Below are positions 10,748 to 21,460 of a stretch of DNA of 64,000 nt, in pieces. The notes below the pieces were generated by a model. The model searched no databases. It had not been told where the DNA came from and saw only the letters and a list, made by a program, of their open reading frames with translations. Where the stretch lies: contig NZ_CP121666.1 of assembly GCF_029714325.1 (NCBI RefSeq), positions 7,967,001-8,031,000 of the forward strand. The letters are read 5' to 3'. Numbering within the stretch: position 1 is the first letter of the stretch; each line of letters starts with the position of its first letter. The position numbers and the translations under genes were made by a program. The DNA is from Bradyrhizobium sp. CB1717. Its GTDB lineage: Bacteria; Pseudomonadota; Alphaproteobacteria; Rhizobiales; Xanthobacteraceae.

Positions 10748-11747
10748 ATCGATCAATGCAGCCCAAGTTTAAGGATCCGACGTCCCCCTACAGGAACCCG
10801 GTCATGAAATTCGCTTGCCGGATGGTAACAGGTGTCAAGTTCGATTTTCGCGCCCCCCTGTATCGCCGCCGCATTCACAAGCGTGAGTTAGATCTCTTTC
10901 AGCCATCATCGCTTCGTCCGCCGATCGAGTACAAACGGCGCAGCAGCTCTAGCTTGAATTGTCCTGTCTTACTGGAGACATTTTTCCGGCGCGGGTTTAA
11001 CAGACTTATCATACTCGAACCGAGGCAACTTACGCTCGGTCAAGGTTAAAGGATTGCCGTCGAAGCTCCATTGTACGAAAGTAAGCTCTCGATATCGAAA
11101 CGTTCGACCATCTATACCAACGTTTGCTATTCTTTCTCACTTTGCCTTGCGTCGACCGTCCCCTGCCTGCCGCGGTTGGATATAGGCAACGGCGCCGATC
11201 ATGGTTGATGAGTCGACCTAGAAGACTGCGTGTTCTGTTCGGAAGCTAACAGCGCTTTGTAGACCGCGGCTCTATGAGCAGCCTTGGCTGTGTGCTGACT
11301 TGCATGCCGTCATTCCAACAAATGCATTGACGAATGTGACCTCAGCTTGTCGCTCTCCCACGCCATGAGGAGACCACGCGAATGCACACGTGCGCCTGAG
11401 GATAGATAAGGAGCACAGAACCGTCGCTCCTCTCTCATTGGAAACATCGCCGAGAGGTAAGCGCGTCCTGGGCGCGCGTAAGGGCGTTTTCCCATTCATC
11501 TCGCCTTAGGATCCGCGCGGCTAGGGTTACTGGGCTGGATTCTTGACGCTCAATGTGTTGGCATCCTTCAGTCCAAATATAAATCAATGTATATGGTGTG
11601 CATTCCTGCATGATGTGTATGACTGGAGCTAACGATCGCGTTCCTTTAATTGCGGGTGGAGCGCGCGAGCACATCTAGATTTTTCGAGAAACGGCTTCGA
11701 AATTGTGTTTCACAGCGAGGCTCTTTGCGGCGCAACCAAGAGAGACC
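10748..11747. other. divergent intergenic region between nodM and noeL
   Basis: About 1 kb separating divergently transcribed nodM and noeL, with no convincing gene. It contains a stretch at 11066-11125 with pieces reminiscent of a nod box (CTCCATTG, ATCGAAAC, ATACCAAC) but with wrong spacing, so I do not call it one. Confidence 0.4.
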
Positions 11748-12833
11748 ATGCCGGCTCAGGACTCAAAGCGGCGCATTGCGCTAATTACGGGCGTCACCGG
11801 GCAGGACGGCGCATATCTCGCTGAGTATTTGCTCGGTCTCGGCTACACCGTGCATGGGATCAAGCGCCGATCGTCCTCGTTCAACGCCGCGCGGGTCGAT
11901 CATCTTTACCAGGATCCGCATGCCGGCAACGTGCGGTTCCTGATGCACTACGGCGACATGACGGATTCGACCAATTTGATCCGCCTCATGCAGCAGATCC
12001 GCCCCACCGAGATCTACAATCTCGCAGCTCAAAGCCACGTCGCCGTCAGCTTCGAGAGCCCCGAATACACCGCCAATGCCGACGCGATCGGCGTGCTACG
12101 CCTCCTGGAAGCGATCCGCATCCTGGGCATGGAGAAGGAGACGCTGTTCTACCAGGCCTCGACCTCCGAGCTCTACGGCCTCGTGCAGGAGATCCCGCAG
12201 AAGGAGACGACGCCGTTCTATCCACGCTCGCCTTATGGCGTGGCCAAGCTCTACGGTTATTGGATCACAGTGAACTACCGCGAAGCCTATGGCATGTTCG
12301 CGGCCAACGGCATCCTGTTCAATCACGAGAGTCCGATTCGCGGCGAGACCTTCGTGACCCGCAAGATCACCCGTGGTGTCGCCCGCATCGAGGTCGGTCT
12401 CGAACAGACGCTCTATCTCGGCAATCTCGACGCCAAGCGCGACTGGGGCCACGCGAAAGACTACGTCGAGGGCATGCATATGATCCTTCAGGCCGACAAA
12501 CCGGACGATTTCGTGCTCGCCACCGGCGAGACCCGATCGGTGCGCGAGATGGTCGAGCTTGCCTTCGCGGAGGTCGGCCGCCGAGTCGAATGGCGCGGCA
12601 CGGGCGTCGATGAGACCGGCGTCGACGCCAAGAGCGGCAAGACCGTGGTGAAGATCGATCCGACCTATTTCCGGCCGACCGAGGTCGATCTCCTGGTCGG
12701 GGATGCCAGCAAGGCGCGCGAGAAGCTCGGCTGGAAGCCGAAGCGGACCTTTGCCCAGCTCGTCGAGGAGATGATGGCGAGCGACCTCGCCGAGGCGAAA
12801 CGGGACGCGGTCCATGGCAAGCGCTGCATTTGA
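11748..12833 (+). CDS. noeL: GDP-mannose 4,6-dehydratase
   Basis: 361 residues from ATG 11748 (an upstream in-frame ATG at 11703 adds residues unlike the family). Extended SDR enzyme: nucleotide-binding [15 protein letters not shown] near the N-terminus, NLAAQSHV, catalytic Ser/Thr plus YxxxK in [15 protein letters not shown], and [16 protein letters not shown]. It makes GDP-4-keto-6-deoxymannose, first step to GDP-L-fucose. The downstream gene overlaps by 20 bases and performs the second step, so this is the noeL-nolK pair that in bradyrhizobia supplies fucose for the 2-O-methylfucosyl Nod-factor decoration. Third codon positions are strongly G/C, unlike nodV upstream or the RND gene downstream, suggesting a different origin within the island. 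A role in LPS or exopolysaccharide fucose is an alternative. Confidence 0.9.
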   Translation: MPAQDSKRRIALITGVTGQDGAYLAEYLLGLGYTVHGIKRRSSSFNAARVDHLYQDPHAGNVRFLMHYGDMTDSTNLIRLMQQIRPTEIYNLAAQSHVAVSFESPEYTANADAIGVLRLLEAIRILGMEKETLFYQASTSELYGLVQEIPQKETTPFYPRSPYGVAKLYGYWITVNYREAYGMFAANGILFNHESPIRGETFVTRKITRGVARIEVGLEQTLYLGNLDAKRDWGHAKDYVEGMHMILQADKPDDFVLATGETRSVREMVELAFAEVGRRVEWRGTGVDETGVDAKSGKTVVKIDPTYFRPTEVDLLVGDASKAREKLGWKPKRTFAQLVEEMMASDLAEAKRDAVHGKRCI

Positions 12834-13821
12834 CCTGACCGGCAAGAGCGTCTATGTCGCCGGCCATCGTGGCATGGTTGGCAGCGCGCTGGTGCGCCGG
12901 CTGGCGCGCGAGGACGTCAAGCTCGTCACGGTGGACCGGCGTGAGGTCGACCTCTGCAACCAGGCCGCCGTGTTCGACTGGTTCGCAAAGGCGCGCCCGC
13001 AGGTCGTATTCCTCGCCGCCGCGAAGGTGGGCGGCATCGTAGCCAACGACACGCTGCGCGCCGAGTTCATCTACGACAACATCGCGATCGCGGCGAACGT
13101 GATCCAGGCCGCGCAGCAAAGCGGCGCCGAGAAGCTGATGTTCCTCGGCTCGTCCTGCATCTATCCGAAGCTCGCGCCGCAGCCCCTGCGCGAGGACTCG
13201 GTCCTGACAGGCCCGCTGGAGCCGACCAACGAGCCCTATGCGATCGCCAAGATCGCCGGCATCAAGATGGCGGAGGCCTATCGCAGGCAGTATGGCACCG
13301 ACTTCATCAGCGTGATGCCGACCAATCTCTACGGTCCCGGCGACAATTATCATCCCGAGTACAGCCATGTAGTTGCCGCCCTGGTCCGCCGCTTCCACGA
13401 GGCGAAGCTCGCGGGCTCGAAGAGCGTGGTTGTCTGGGGTACCGGCACGCCGCGCCGCGAATTTCTCTACGTTGACGATCTCGCCGACGCCTGCATCCAT
13501 CTGATGAAGACCTATTCCTCGCCGGAACTGATCAATATCGGTACCGGCGAGGACATCAGCATCGCCGAGTTAGCACTCATGGTCGCGGCCGCCATCGGTT
13601 TTCGCGGTGAGATCAGATTCGACACGTCGCGCCCTGACGGCACGCCGCGCAAGCTGCTCGACGTCGGGCGGCTGTCCGGGCTCGGCTGGCGCGCCACGAC
13701 CTCGCTTGAGGACGGCATTCAGCTCGCATACCGGGCGTATCGCACCGACAGCGATGGACGGCACCAGAGTGATCTGCCTGGCCGGAATAACGGGCCAATC
13801 CTAGCTATCAATCGGCGGTGA
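12814..13821 (+). CDS. nolK: GDP-L-fucose synthase (epimerase/reductase)
   Basis: 335 residues, slightly longer than the usual 310-325 because of a divergent tail (about 20 residues ending LAINRR). Rossmann motif [37 protein letters not shown], catalytic YxxxK in [32 protein letters not shown] and [14 protein letters not shown] are all family signatures of NolK/WcaG. It converts GDP-4-keto-6-deoxymannose to GDP-L-fucose with NADPH. The start lies 20 bases inside noeL, implying translational coupling. High GC codon use as in noeL. In bradyrhizobia the product is used by the fucosyltransferase NodZ, which is not in this window. Confidence 0.9.
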   Translation: MASAAFDLTGKSVYVAGHRGMVGSALVRRLAREDVKLVTVDRREVDLCNQAAVFDWFAKARPQVVFLAAAKVGGIVANDTLRAEFIYDNIAIAANVIQAAQQSGAEKLMFLGSSCIYPKLAPQPLREDSVLTGPLEPTNEPYAIAKIAGIKMAEAYRRQYGTDFISVMPTNLYGPGDNYHPEYSHVVAALVRRFHEAKLAGSKSVVVWGTGTPRREFLYVDDLADACIHLMKTYSSPELINIGTGEDISIAELALMVAAAIGFRGEIRFDTSRPDGTPRKLLDVGRLSGLGWRATTSLEDGIQLAYRAYRTDSDGRHQSDLPGRNNGPILAINRR

Positions 13822-14103
13822 ATGTCCAGCCTAGCGGACTTGCCGCTCACGTAACGACCAACTTTGCTTCGCAGTTGACAAGCGTTATTGTCAATGACCG
13901 GGCTCGGTCGGACGCCAAGAACCCAAGTGACGCGGTGTATCCTACCTACGACGCAGCCAGCCACTTGCAGGAAACGGAGAATGGCCATGATTGATCCTGC
14001 TGCCATGAAGTGAGAGCTCATCGTCTCTAAGCCGCTAAGCGGCGACCGCTGGACGGTCATTAGCCGGAAGCGTACTGGTGTCCCTTTCCTCTCGGCCAAC
14101 GCC
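13822..14103. other. short intergenic region between convergent genes
   Basis: About 280 bases between nolK and the convergent MFS relic; no gene and no clear terminator hairpin seen. Confidence 0.4.
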
Positions 14104-15245
14104 TTAGCGATGGTCTGTCATCATCATCCTCGCTGACAGCGTAACGATGGACATGAGCGCGCCCAACATCCCAAACGCCAAGCGCAAGCCAAACATGTGT
14201 GCGACGAGCCCAATGCCGGAGGCCCAACGAGTATACCCGCATAGCCGGCCGTCGTGATGACCGCGATAGCAACGCCTGCTGGCATCATTTTCTGTTTGCC
14301 GGCGCGTCGACAAAGTACAGGTACAACATTTGAAATACCCAATCCAATAAGCAGGAACCCCGCCATAGCAATCAACGCAACTGGCGCGGCCACCACAGCC
14401 AAGAAGCCTGTTACGATCGGCAGAGTCCCGAGTAACAACGTGGCACGGTCTCCGATTCGCGCCACCACGGCATCTCCGCTGAGACGCCCTGCGGCCATTG
14501 CGATTGAGAAGAGCATACAACCAATGCCCCCGTGCGCTTCCGCGAGAAGGTCTCGTTCAATGAGAAGCAAAGCGCTCCAATCGAGCATTGCACCTTCGAC
14601 AAGAAAGGTGATGGCCGCGAGCACAGCTATTAGCAGCACACTGCGATGGGGCAAAACAAACGATTGCCCCTGCTGCCCCGCCCCCGCCGCGAGCAACCCC
14701 GGCCAGGCCGATACAATCGCGATCGTCATTAACGCCGAACAGACCAACGTCGAAAAAAGCGGGCCAAGCTGCAGCGACAGGAACGAGGTCACGGCGGCAG
14801 AGCCGGTGAATTCCCCAATGCTGTACTGGGCGTGGAAGCCAGACATCAATGGACGGCCCGTGTCGCGCTCCAATTCAATCGCATAAATGTTCATGGCTAC
14901 ATCAATCGACCCGAGTGAAACGCCGAAAGCAAACAGCGAAGCACCGAGCCTGACAGGTGTGTCGGCAATTGCAAGGCACGGCAGCATGATTGCGAGTCCA
15001 AGTCCACCCCCGAGGATAATGGGCTTGCTGCCGTACCGCGCATTCAATACGCTGGTCAAAAGCATCGCGACAACGGATCCCGTTCCGAGACAGAGCAGCA
15101 GAAGACCAAGCGTGCGGTCATCGACCGCGATCCGCACCTTAGCGAGTGGCACCAAAGGCCCCCACGCCGCGAGGCCGAATCCGGCCACAAAAAATGCGAG
15201 CCGTGTCCCAAGCAGGTCGGCAGACCAATTAGCAGACAGTATCAC
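14104..15245 (-). pseudogene. MFS transporter with a 3' single-base frameshift
   Basis: The main minus-strand frame from ATG 15245 encodes a typical major facilitator protein (about 11 hydrophobic segments; NARYGSKP in the loop between helices 2 and 3; FGVSLGSIDVAMN; FHAQYSIGEF). Near 14214-14218 the frame switches: after AGILVGPPA the natural continuation GLVAHMFGLRLAFGMLGALM lies in another frame, which then runs to a stop at 14104. One lost base (a GCAATTGGG-like sequence reduced to GCATTGGG) would explain it. As it stands the translated product ends at 14124 with an unrelated hydrophilic tail in place of the last helix. Substrate unknown. It could be a recent inactivation or a sequencing error. 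Confidence 0.7.
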
Positions 15246-15901
15246 AGGCGCTCCTGAGAGAACGGGCTCGCGAGCGCGACGCCCCTCATCCTGCGTGCGT
15301 CGCCTGCTAGCGACGCTATCGACTATGATGGCCTCAAGCTGGCGTTCTTTATCCCTGCAAATGCAATGCCGTCACAGAAATCACTGGATTCGTCACTAGG
15401 CGAGCGGGCGGTGATCGTCGAGCCCGTGGATACGGTGTTTCGCTTATTCCTTCCCGGTTAAGCTGGCCATAAGAGGGTGACAGTTTTTGCTGATCTGCGA
15501 CAACCGGAGTCGCAACCCCTAACTGTGGCTTTGTCGTAAAGCCTACAAACCCCGCAAAGCCAACGGCGCCGGACGCCACTGTGTACTTGCCGCGAACACC
15601 GCCGTAGTTTTTCGACAGCTCTTGCACAATCGGGAGCTCTCATGACGAGTAGCGGCGCTGACTCACGGGACCAATACAAGACCGCTATCACGCGCAAGTC
15701 GTCAATGTCGGTCCATACTCTTGATATTCGATTATTCCTGGTTTCGGGCGGCCAGGTAGCTTTCATGACATCATTCGCGCCGCGGAAGAGGCAGCGTCGC
15801 TCAGGTCCACGACGCGCGCACATTCGATACCGAGGTGCCCGCCGGCATCGTTCGAGCGCCTATATCCGCAGTTCGCCGAGACCGTCGCTCCAACCAAATC
15901 G
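15246..15901. other. degenerate region, no intact gene
   Basis: About 650 bases upstream of the MFS relic. Minus-strand frames around 15349-15627 contain a glycine/valine-rich stretch that looks once-coding, but I cannot assign it. No intact gene. Confidence 0.4.
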
Positions 15902-16204
15902 GACTGTGGGCAGGAATGAGCAAGTGTAGCAGGTACAGATCCATCAGTATCGCCGCCCTCACGTTATAAGCCCAGGTGCTCTGCATTAGATCGAGCTCGA
16001 TCATCACCAGTGACCAACCGACAGCGCGCGCGCACCCGCATCAAAGCTCAAGCAGATCCGTCGAAATATCTCCGGATGCAGCCGACGCATGAGGTAGGAG
16101 CCCAGCAGGATGTCAAGCATGACAATGGGTATAAAAACATAGAGCAAGCTGCCGCTCTCGGGAACGAGCCGAGGTGATAGTAGACGAAGGGGGGCACGCT
16201 TCAT
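15902..16204 (-). pseudogene. C-terminal remnant of a TauE/SafE-like permease
   Basis: Two minus-strand frames together rebuild the end of a TauE/SafE-type membrane permease: first a hydrophobic run with SYLMRRLHPEIFRRI and LSFDA, then, after a frame change near 16006, LDLMQSTWAYNVRAAILMDL. The pattern of one helix, a basic loop with FRR, then a last helix is what that family shows at its C-terminus. The 5' two thirds are absent. Family call is from pattern only. Confidence 0.45.
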
Positions 16205-16988
16205 TCTACCACGCGAGTCCAGGGCTAGGCCGGCGCGGAATTCGTGTTTAGCCAGCCCTGATTATTAAACAACATCGATAAGGGAGGGCCGCAGATAGTC
16301 GTCACCGAACGAGCGGATACCCAGCATCCACCCGAATGGCAGGCGGATCCGCCAGCTTGCCTCGATAGGGCGGCGTCAACCCGCAGCTTGCAGCACGATC
16401 AGGGCCAAAATCGTGTGGGAAAATTTGATCCAGCCCGGCCGGAGCGAGGTCAAGGCATGGCCGGCGCGCGCAAGGCCCGGCAAGAGAAGCAAGATGGGAA
16501 ACACTCGTCTCAAACCGCCGGCACGCCCTTCAGATTGACGAGAAGGACGTAGACATTGACGAAGACTCAATGATGACCTGCGTCGGTCATGTATACGAGC
16601 CCCTGACGACGACCGTTCTCGACCCGTTGGTCCAGGGAATTGAACTCGTGTCAATTAGTCCTAAAGGGTTCAAACCAGCGTCATCTTTTTCAGCTAGCAA
16701 CGCAACGCGCGTCAGACGGAAGCAAATAGTTGTCGTTCTAGAGCCCGTAGCGTAAGTGGTAACGCCATCTTTTACGAGAGAGCATGAATTCTCTTCTCCT
16801 CGGCGAGATCGATTTTTGTAGTTCACCTTAGCGGAGCAGCCGCGGATCACCCACGTGTTCTTCACCGAGCACCTGATGGTCGCCAAGCTCGGCACCACGG
16901 GCGTGAAGATCTCGACGCGTAAGGGAGCGTGAAGCGCTCGGAGGCTGCTTCGCTCACTACACTGAGCGAAGCTGGATTGATTTTATCG
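16205..16988. other. degenerate region, no intact gene
   Basis: About 780 bases. A plus-strand 3' end at roughly 16850-16932 (reads FFTEHLMVAKLGTTG, stop at 16930-16932) looks like the tail of a lost gene; I do not recognise it. Small hydrophobic minus-strand fragments around 16520-16560 are also relic-like. Confidence 0.35.
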
Positions 16989-19900
16989 TCATTGCTTGAC
17001 CATCTGAGCATCAGCAGCGCCGGTGAGGTCGCGCTCGGCGGCGATCTTCGCGCGGCCGGAGCTCGCATCGGCACGATGATCGGACGCGATCGCGACATAG
17101 ACCGCCGGCAGCACGAAGAGCGTGAACAGCGTGCCTATGGACATTCCCGCGACGAGCACGAGCCCGATCGAGAAGCGGCTCGCAGCGCCAGCTCCCGTTG
17201 CGGTCATCAAGGGTATGAAGCCCGCGACCATTGCCGCAGTTGTCATCAAGATTGGACGCAGTCGGACGCGCGCCGCCATCTCTATAGCCGAGCGACGGTC
17301 AAGTCTCTCCTTGAGCTGCAGCTCATTGGCGAACTCAACCATCAGGATGCCTTGCTTGGAAATCAACCCGACCAGGGTCAACAGTCCCACCTGGGTGTAG
17401 ATGTTCATCGTCGCCCAGCCAAAGAATGGCGGGATCAACGCGCCGACGATTGCCATCGGCACGCTGATCAGGATGATAAGGGGATCGCGCAGACTTTCAA
17501 ACTGCGCCGCAAGCACCAAGAATATGATTATGAGTGCAAATGCAAAGGTAATGGCCAGTTGGTTGCCCTCGTGCACATATTGGCGGGCGTCGGCGAGGAA
17601 GTCGTGGCTGAAGCCTGCGGGCAGTTTCTTCGCCTCCGCTTCCAGGAAGTCCACGGCCTGCCCGATCGTGACGCCGGGCATCGGCACGGCCTGAAAGGTC
17701 GCGCAGTTGAGCTGGTTGTAGTGTGTGAGCGCGTTCGGATCGGTTGCAGCCTCGATGGACACTACGGTAGACAACGGGAGCATCGAGCCCGTCGCAGTCT
17801 TCACATAATAGCTCCCGATTGCTTGCGGCGCCAGGCGTTCCTCGCGTGGCACCTGCGGGATCACCTGGTAGGAGCGGCCCTGTAGATTGAAGCGGTTGAC
17901 GTAGTTTCCGCCAAGTAGAGTGGCGAGCGCGTTACCGACTGTCTGCATGGTGATGCCAAGCTCGTTGGCCTTGGATCGATCAACCTTGATTCGTACCACC
18001 GGCTGGTTGAACTCGAGGTCGGAGTCGCTCACCATGAACAGACCGCTCTTCCGCGCGGCATCCTTCAGCTTCGACATCTCCTCGTAGACGGATTGGAAGC
18101 CCAGCGTCGAATTGATCACCATCTGCACTGGTAGGCCATCCGAACCGCCAGGAAGCGGCGGCAAGCTAAACGCAAACGCGTTAATGCCTTCGATTTTGGA
18201 CAGCTCGGTCTGGACAAGGGACTTTAGTGCAATGGATGATCGCTTGCGCTCGTCCCATGGCTTGAGCAGCATGCCGGCTATGCCAGTCTGCTGGCCGCTA
18301 ACGCCATTGAGTACAAAGCTCAAATCAGTCTCTGGAAATTTCTGGAGCGCGTGTTCGAGCTTGGCGCCGTAATAGTCGAGGTAATCGATATTGGCATATT
18401 TCGGCGCCTTGGTTAGAGCGAATACGATACCTTGATCCTCCTCGGGTGCGAGTTCCTTGGGAGTATGCAAATAGAGAAAGCCGACGAGGCCCAGGATAGT
18501 CAGCGCAAACAGGCCGGTAATCGGACGATAGTCGAGCGAGCGGTCGAGCTTGTTGCCGTACCATCGTGTGATGGCGCTGAGCCCGCGATTCACAAATCTT
18601 TCAAACCGCCCCCCGTCAGCGCGCCTCAGGAAGAGCGAGCACATCAGCGGCGACAGCGTCAAAGCGATCACGCCCGACACGATCACAGCTCCCGCTAGCG
18701 TAAACGCGAACTCGCGGAACAGCGCACCAGTGAGGCCGCCGAGAAATCCGATTGGGGCATACACCGCAGCCAAGGTAATCGTCATGGAGACTACGGGGCC
18801 GACGATTTCGCGCGCGCCCCTTATGGCAGCCTGTAGTGGCGGCGCATCTTCTTCTAAATGGCGATGAATGTTCTCCACCACCACGATCGCGTCATCGACC
18901 ACGAGACCGATCGCGAGGACCATCGCAAGGAGAGTCAGGAGATTGAATGAGAACCCCAGCGCCAGCATCATGCTGCAGACACCGACGAGCGACAACGGAA
19001 TAGTAATCACCGGAATGATGACCGACCGCAGCGAGGCCAGGAATAGGAAGATTACTACCACCACGATCACGACGGCCTCGATGAGCGTCTTCTCCACTTC
19101 ATCGATCGACGATTGAATGAATTTGGTGGAGTCGTAGGCCACTTTCATCTTCATTGATGGCGGCAGGTTACGCTCCATTTCTGGAAACAGCGCCCGAACG
19201 CCTCGCACTATGTTTAGCGGATTGCCTTGCGGGCTCGCCTGAACGCCGATAAAGACCGCGTGCTCGCCGTTCATTGCGACGCTAGTGTCTGCGGTCTGCG
19301 CGGCAAGCTCGACTACCGCAATGTCCTCCATGCGCACAAAACCACCGTCATTGGCTTTGACGATCATGCGCTTGAATTCATCGACACTCCGCAGATCCGT
19401 GTTTGCCGTGACATCGGAGATAGTGAAATAGCTCTTGGTCTGGCCGGCCGCGGCCTGGAAGTTGTTAGCCGCGATTGCAGCCGAAACTTCGGCTGGCGAC
19501 ACGCCGTACCCTGCCATTTTCCCAGGATCGAGCCATAGCCGCATCGCAAAACTCTGCCCCCCCAGGATGTCTGCCGCTGCGACACCGTCGACGGTTGACA
19601 TCACGGGTTGCACGACGCGCGAGAGGTAGTCGGAGATCGCGCTGGCCGCCAGTTCCTCGCTGGAGAAGGCGATATACATGACAGCGGTGGCCTGACCGGT
19701 CGACTTAGTGACGACCGGATCGTTTGATTCCTTCGGGATTAAATATTTGACTGAATTGACTTTAGAGAGCACCTCCGTAAGCGCTTCGTTGGGATCGAAA
19801 TTGAGCTTGATGTAGACTCTGATGGTCGAGATACCAAGCACAGACGAGGAATTGATGTAGTCGACGCCCTCAGCGGACGCGACTACCTGCTCCAGGGGAG

Positions 19901-20093
19901 TGGTGATGAACCCCTGGATCAGGTCGGCGGAGGCGCCAGGATAGGAAGTTGTGATAGTGACGACCGTATTGGATAGCTTGGGATATTGCCTGATCGGCAG
20001 TACGGTGGCCGCGCGCAAGCCGATCAGCATAATCAAGGAACTGATAACAATAGACAATACCGGACGTCTGATGAAAAGCTCAGTAAATGCCAT
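16989..20093 (-). CDS. RND-family multidrug efflux permease (HAE-1 type)
   Basis: 1034 residues, full length for AcrB/MexB-type proteins. N-terminal MAFTELFIRRPVLSIV, SYPGASADLIQGFITTPLEQ, proton-relay aspartates in GLVVDDAIVVVENIHRH (TM4), TPKELAPEEDQG in the second half, and the late motifs SVPMAIVGAL, LISKQGILMVEFANE and RPILMTT. It forms the inner-membrane pump of a tripartite efflux complex driven by protons. No membrane-fusion adaptor gene precedes it (20,094-20,660 holds none) and no outer-membrane factor follows, so a partner must be encoded elsewhere or the system is incomplete. It resembles the class that includes rhizobial NolG, but I cannot assign that name. Substrate unknown; plant flavonoids are a plausible guess from context only. 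Confidence 0.88.
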   Translation of the reverse strand: MAFTELFIRRPVLSIVISSLIMLIGLRAATVLPIRQYPKLSNTVVTITTSYPGASADLIQGFITTPLEQVVASAEGVDYINSSSVLGISTIRVYIKLNFDPNEALTEVLSKVNSVKYLIPKESNDPVVTKSTGQATAVMYIAFSSEELAASAISDYLSRVVQPVMSTVDGVAAADILGGQSFAMRLWLDPGKMAGYGVSPAEVSAAIAANNFQAAAGQTKSYFTISDVTANTDLRSVDEFKRMIVKANDGGFVRMEDIAVVELAAQTADTSVAMNGEHAVFIGVQASPQGNPLNIVRGVRALFPEMERNLPPSMKMKVAYDSTKFIQSSIDEVEKTLIEAVVIVVVVIFLFLASLRSVIIPVITIPLSLVGVCSMMLALGFSFNLLTLLAMVLAIGLVVDDAIVVVENIHRHLEEDAPPLQAAIRGAREIVGPVVSMTITLAAVYAPIGFLGGLTGALFREFAFTLAGAVIVSGVIALTLSPLMCSLFLRRADGGRFERFVNRGLSAITRWYGNKLDRSLDYRPITGLFALTILGLVGFLYLHTPKELAPEEDQGIVFALTKAPKYANIDYLDYYGAKLEHALQKFPETDLSFVLNGVSGQQTGIAGMLLKPWDERKRSSIALKSLVQTELSKIEGINAFAFSLPPLPGGSDGLPVQMVINSTLGFQSVYEEMSKLKDAARKSGLFMVSDSDLEFNQPVVRIKVDRSKANELGITMQTVGNALATLLGGNYVNRFNLQGRSYQVIPQVPREERLAPQAIGSYYVKTATGSMLPLSTVVSIEAATDPNALTHYNQLNCATFQAVPMPGVTIGQAVDFLEAEAKKLPAGFSHDFLADARQYVHEGNQLAITFAFALIIIFLVLAAQFESLRDPLIILISVPMAIVGALIPPFFGWATMNIYTQVGLLTLVGLISKQGILMVEFANELQLKERLDRRSAIEMAARVRLRPILMTTAAMVAGFIPLMTATGAGAASRFSIGLVLVAGMSIGTLFTLFVLPAVYVAIASDHRADASSGRAKIAAERDLTGAADAQMVKQ

Positions 20094-20829
20094 ATCGACC
20101 CGTTTGAAGAGTGGGATGCAAATTCAAGCGGCAATGATCACAATGCGGCGGCTGTGCTAGAGCCCCCAGTATGAGGGACGTGCTATTGGCTACCCCAAGG
20201 GCTCACGTGCTCGCGAGCTCGAACGCCCGATCCTTCGCTTCCATCTTGGTCGCTCGAGTGAATGTTATTCCGTTGCTCTGATGGCAGATCGCGACCTCGA
20301 TGGCACCTTCTATAAAGCCCCTGTCTTTTTGCGTGCAATCGGCCAAAGGTGCGACACCTGATCGGAACTCAACGACTTATAGCAAGGCATCAGGTTTCGC
20401 ACTGACCCGCAGACCGAATGATCCGGGTTCAACATCGAAAGTACAAACGATCTGACGGGTGCTCAACTCTACAAAGGTAAATGGGTGATATAGCCTGGGC
20501 TGCAAAGCACTATACCAACGTTTGTCGAATTGGTCGCTGATCGCCATTGCGCAACTCGTGATGTTGCAGGACACAAAGTTCTCGTCCCCACAATATTCCG
20601 TACGCACGCGTTATCGCTTCGCTAGGTCGCTAAACAAAGTCGCCTCGGAGTTGGCCCTTGGCTACTAGCTCGACGCCCCTTTTCCGAGCAGTGCCTTGAG
20701 CATTCCTTGCCGCTCAATATGCTGCGCGCGGTTTGCGCCACGCATAGCGCTACCGAGTTGGCAACCCAGTATTACATTGTCGATCAGCTGCGTTGAGCCG
20801 ACGTAGGCTGCCGCACAAAGCGCCGCGGG
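20094..20829. other. mostly noncoding region upstream of the RND gene
   Basis: Apart from the possible small ORF at 20377-20607 nothing recognisable. In particular there is no adaptor (HlyD/AcrA-like) sequence, which would be expected immediately upstream of an RND permease. Confidence 0.45.
20377..20607 (-). CDS. possible small protein, unknown
   Basis: A 76-residue minus-strand frame with protein-like composition (for example WYSALQPRLYHPFTFVEL and FDVEPGSFGLRVSAKP) and two cysteines near the start. It lies upstream of the RND gene on the same strand. No family recognised, no strong ribosome binding site; it may equally be a relic. Confidence 0.25.
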   Translation of the reverse strand: MRTEYCGDENFVSCNITSCAMAISDQFDKRWYSALQPRLYHPFTFVELSTRQIVCTFDVEPGSFGLRVSAKPDALL

Positions 20830-21398
20830 GCGGCGCACATCTGCGCTCAAGCACTCCCAGGGGGCTCATCTCCTGCTTCAGCCGAGCGATCTTTTCCTTG
20901 ATCCTCATCATTTTGATGCTGATCGCTTCCGATGGCTCCTGCCGATCGGCGCTATCGAGTTGACGCAGATATCGACCGACGCTTTCTCGATCTGCGCCTT
21001 CCGCCTCACCATCTTGGCATGCGTGAAGTTGCGGTCGCGGTTGTTCACCGCCTTGAACTTGCCGCCGTCGATTGCGACGCTTGGTGTCTGCAACAGGCCG
21101 GTCTGCCGGATAGTGCAATGAACTTCGCACAAACCTTCCGGATCGCCGCACCATTGTCCTTCCGGAAATTGGGCGATCGTCTTATGATCGGGAGCCAGGC
21201 GGCCGATCAGCTACATCAGCTCGATATTGCGGCACGCCTCCGAGGCGATCACACGCTCAAAACCCAGTCTGTGCAGATCGAGCGCCTCGACAAACACATC
21301 GATAACGGACCGCGTTGTCCCTCGCTTACCCAATTCTCCAGACATTCCGGCAAGAGCGTCAGCTGGGATCTGTCCGCGCCTTCAACGAAGCGTCCCAT
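20830..21398 (-). mobile_element. IS1182-family transposase relic
   Basis: Read on the minus strand and switching frames, the region reproduces an IS1182-type DDE transposase: start MGRFVEGADRSQLTLLPECL at 21398, then LDLHRLGFERVIASEACRNI, LIGRLAPDHKTIAQF, SVAIDGGKFKAVNNRDRNFT, RYLRQLDSADRQEPSEA and IKEKIARLKQEM. About 35-40 residues between the LGFE and SRRLE-like blocks are deleted, there is an in-frame stop after the ELM segment, and frames change at least twice, so it is dead. The 3' half of the transposase is missing. Confidence 0.75.
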
Positions 21399-21460
21399 CC
21401 TTATCCCTCATCAGGAAACGGAAGAATCTCAGCCGCTCGCGGCTTTTCACACAGCCAGGG

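Noticed and set aside
12367..13500. 377-residue minus-strand frame across noeL/nolK
   Set aside because: Shadow of two strongly conserved enzymes on the plus strand in GC-rich DNA.
11112..20530. 15-base identity CTATACCAACGTTTG near 11113 and 20512
   Set aside because: In 64 kb one or two 15-base matches are expected by chance, the flanks do not align, and no feature is shared.
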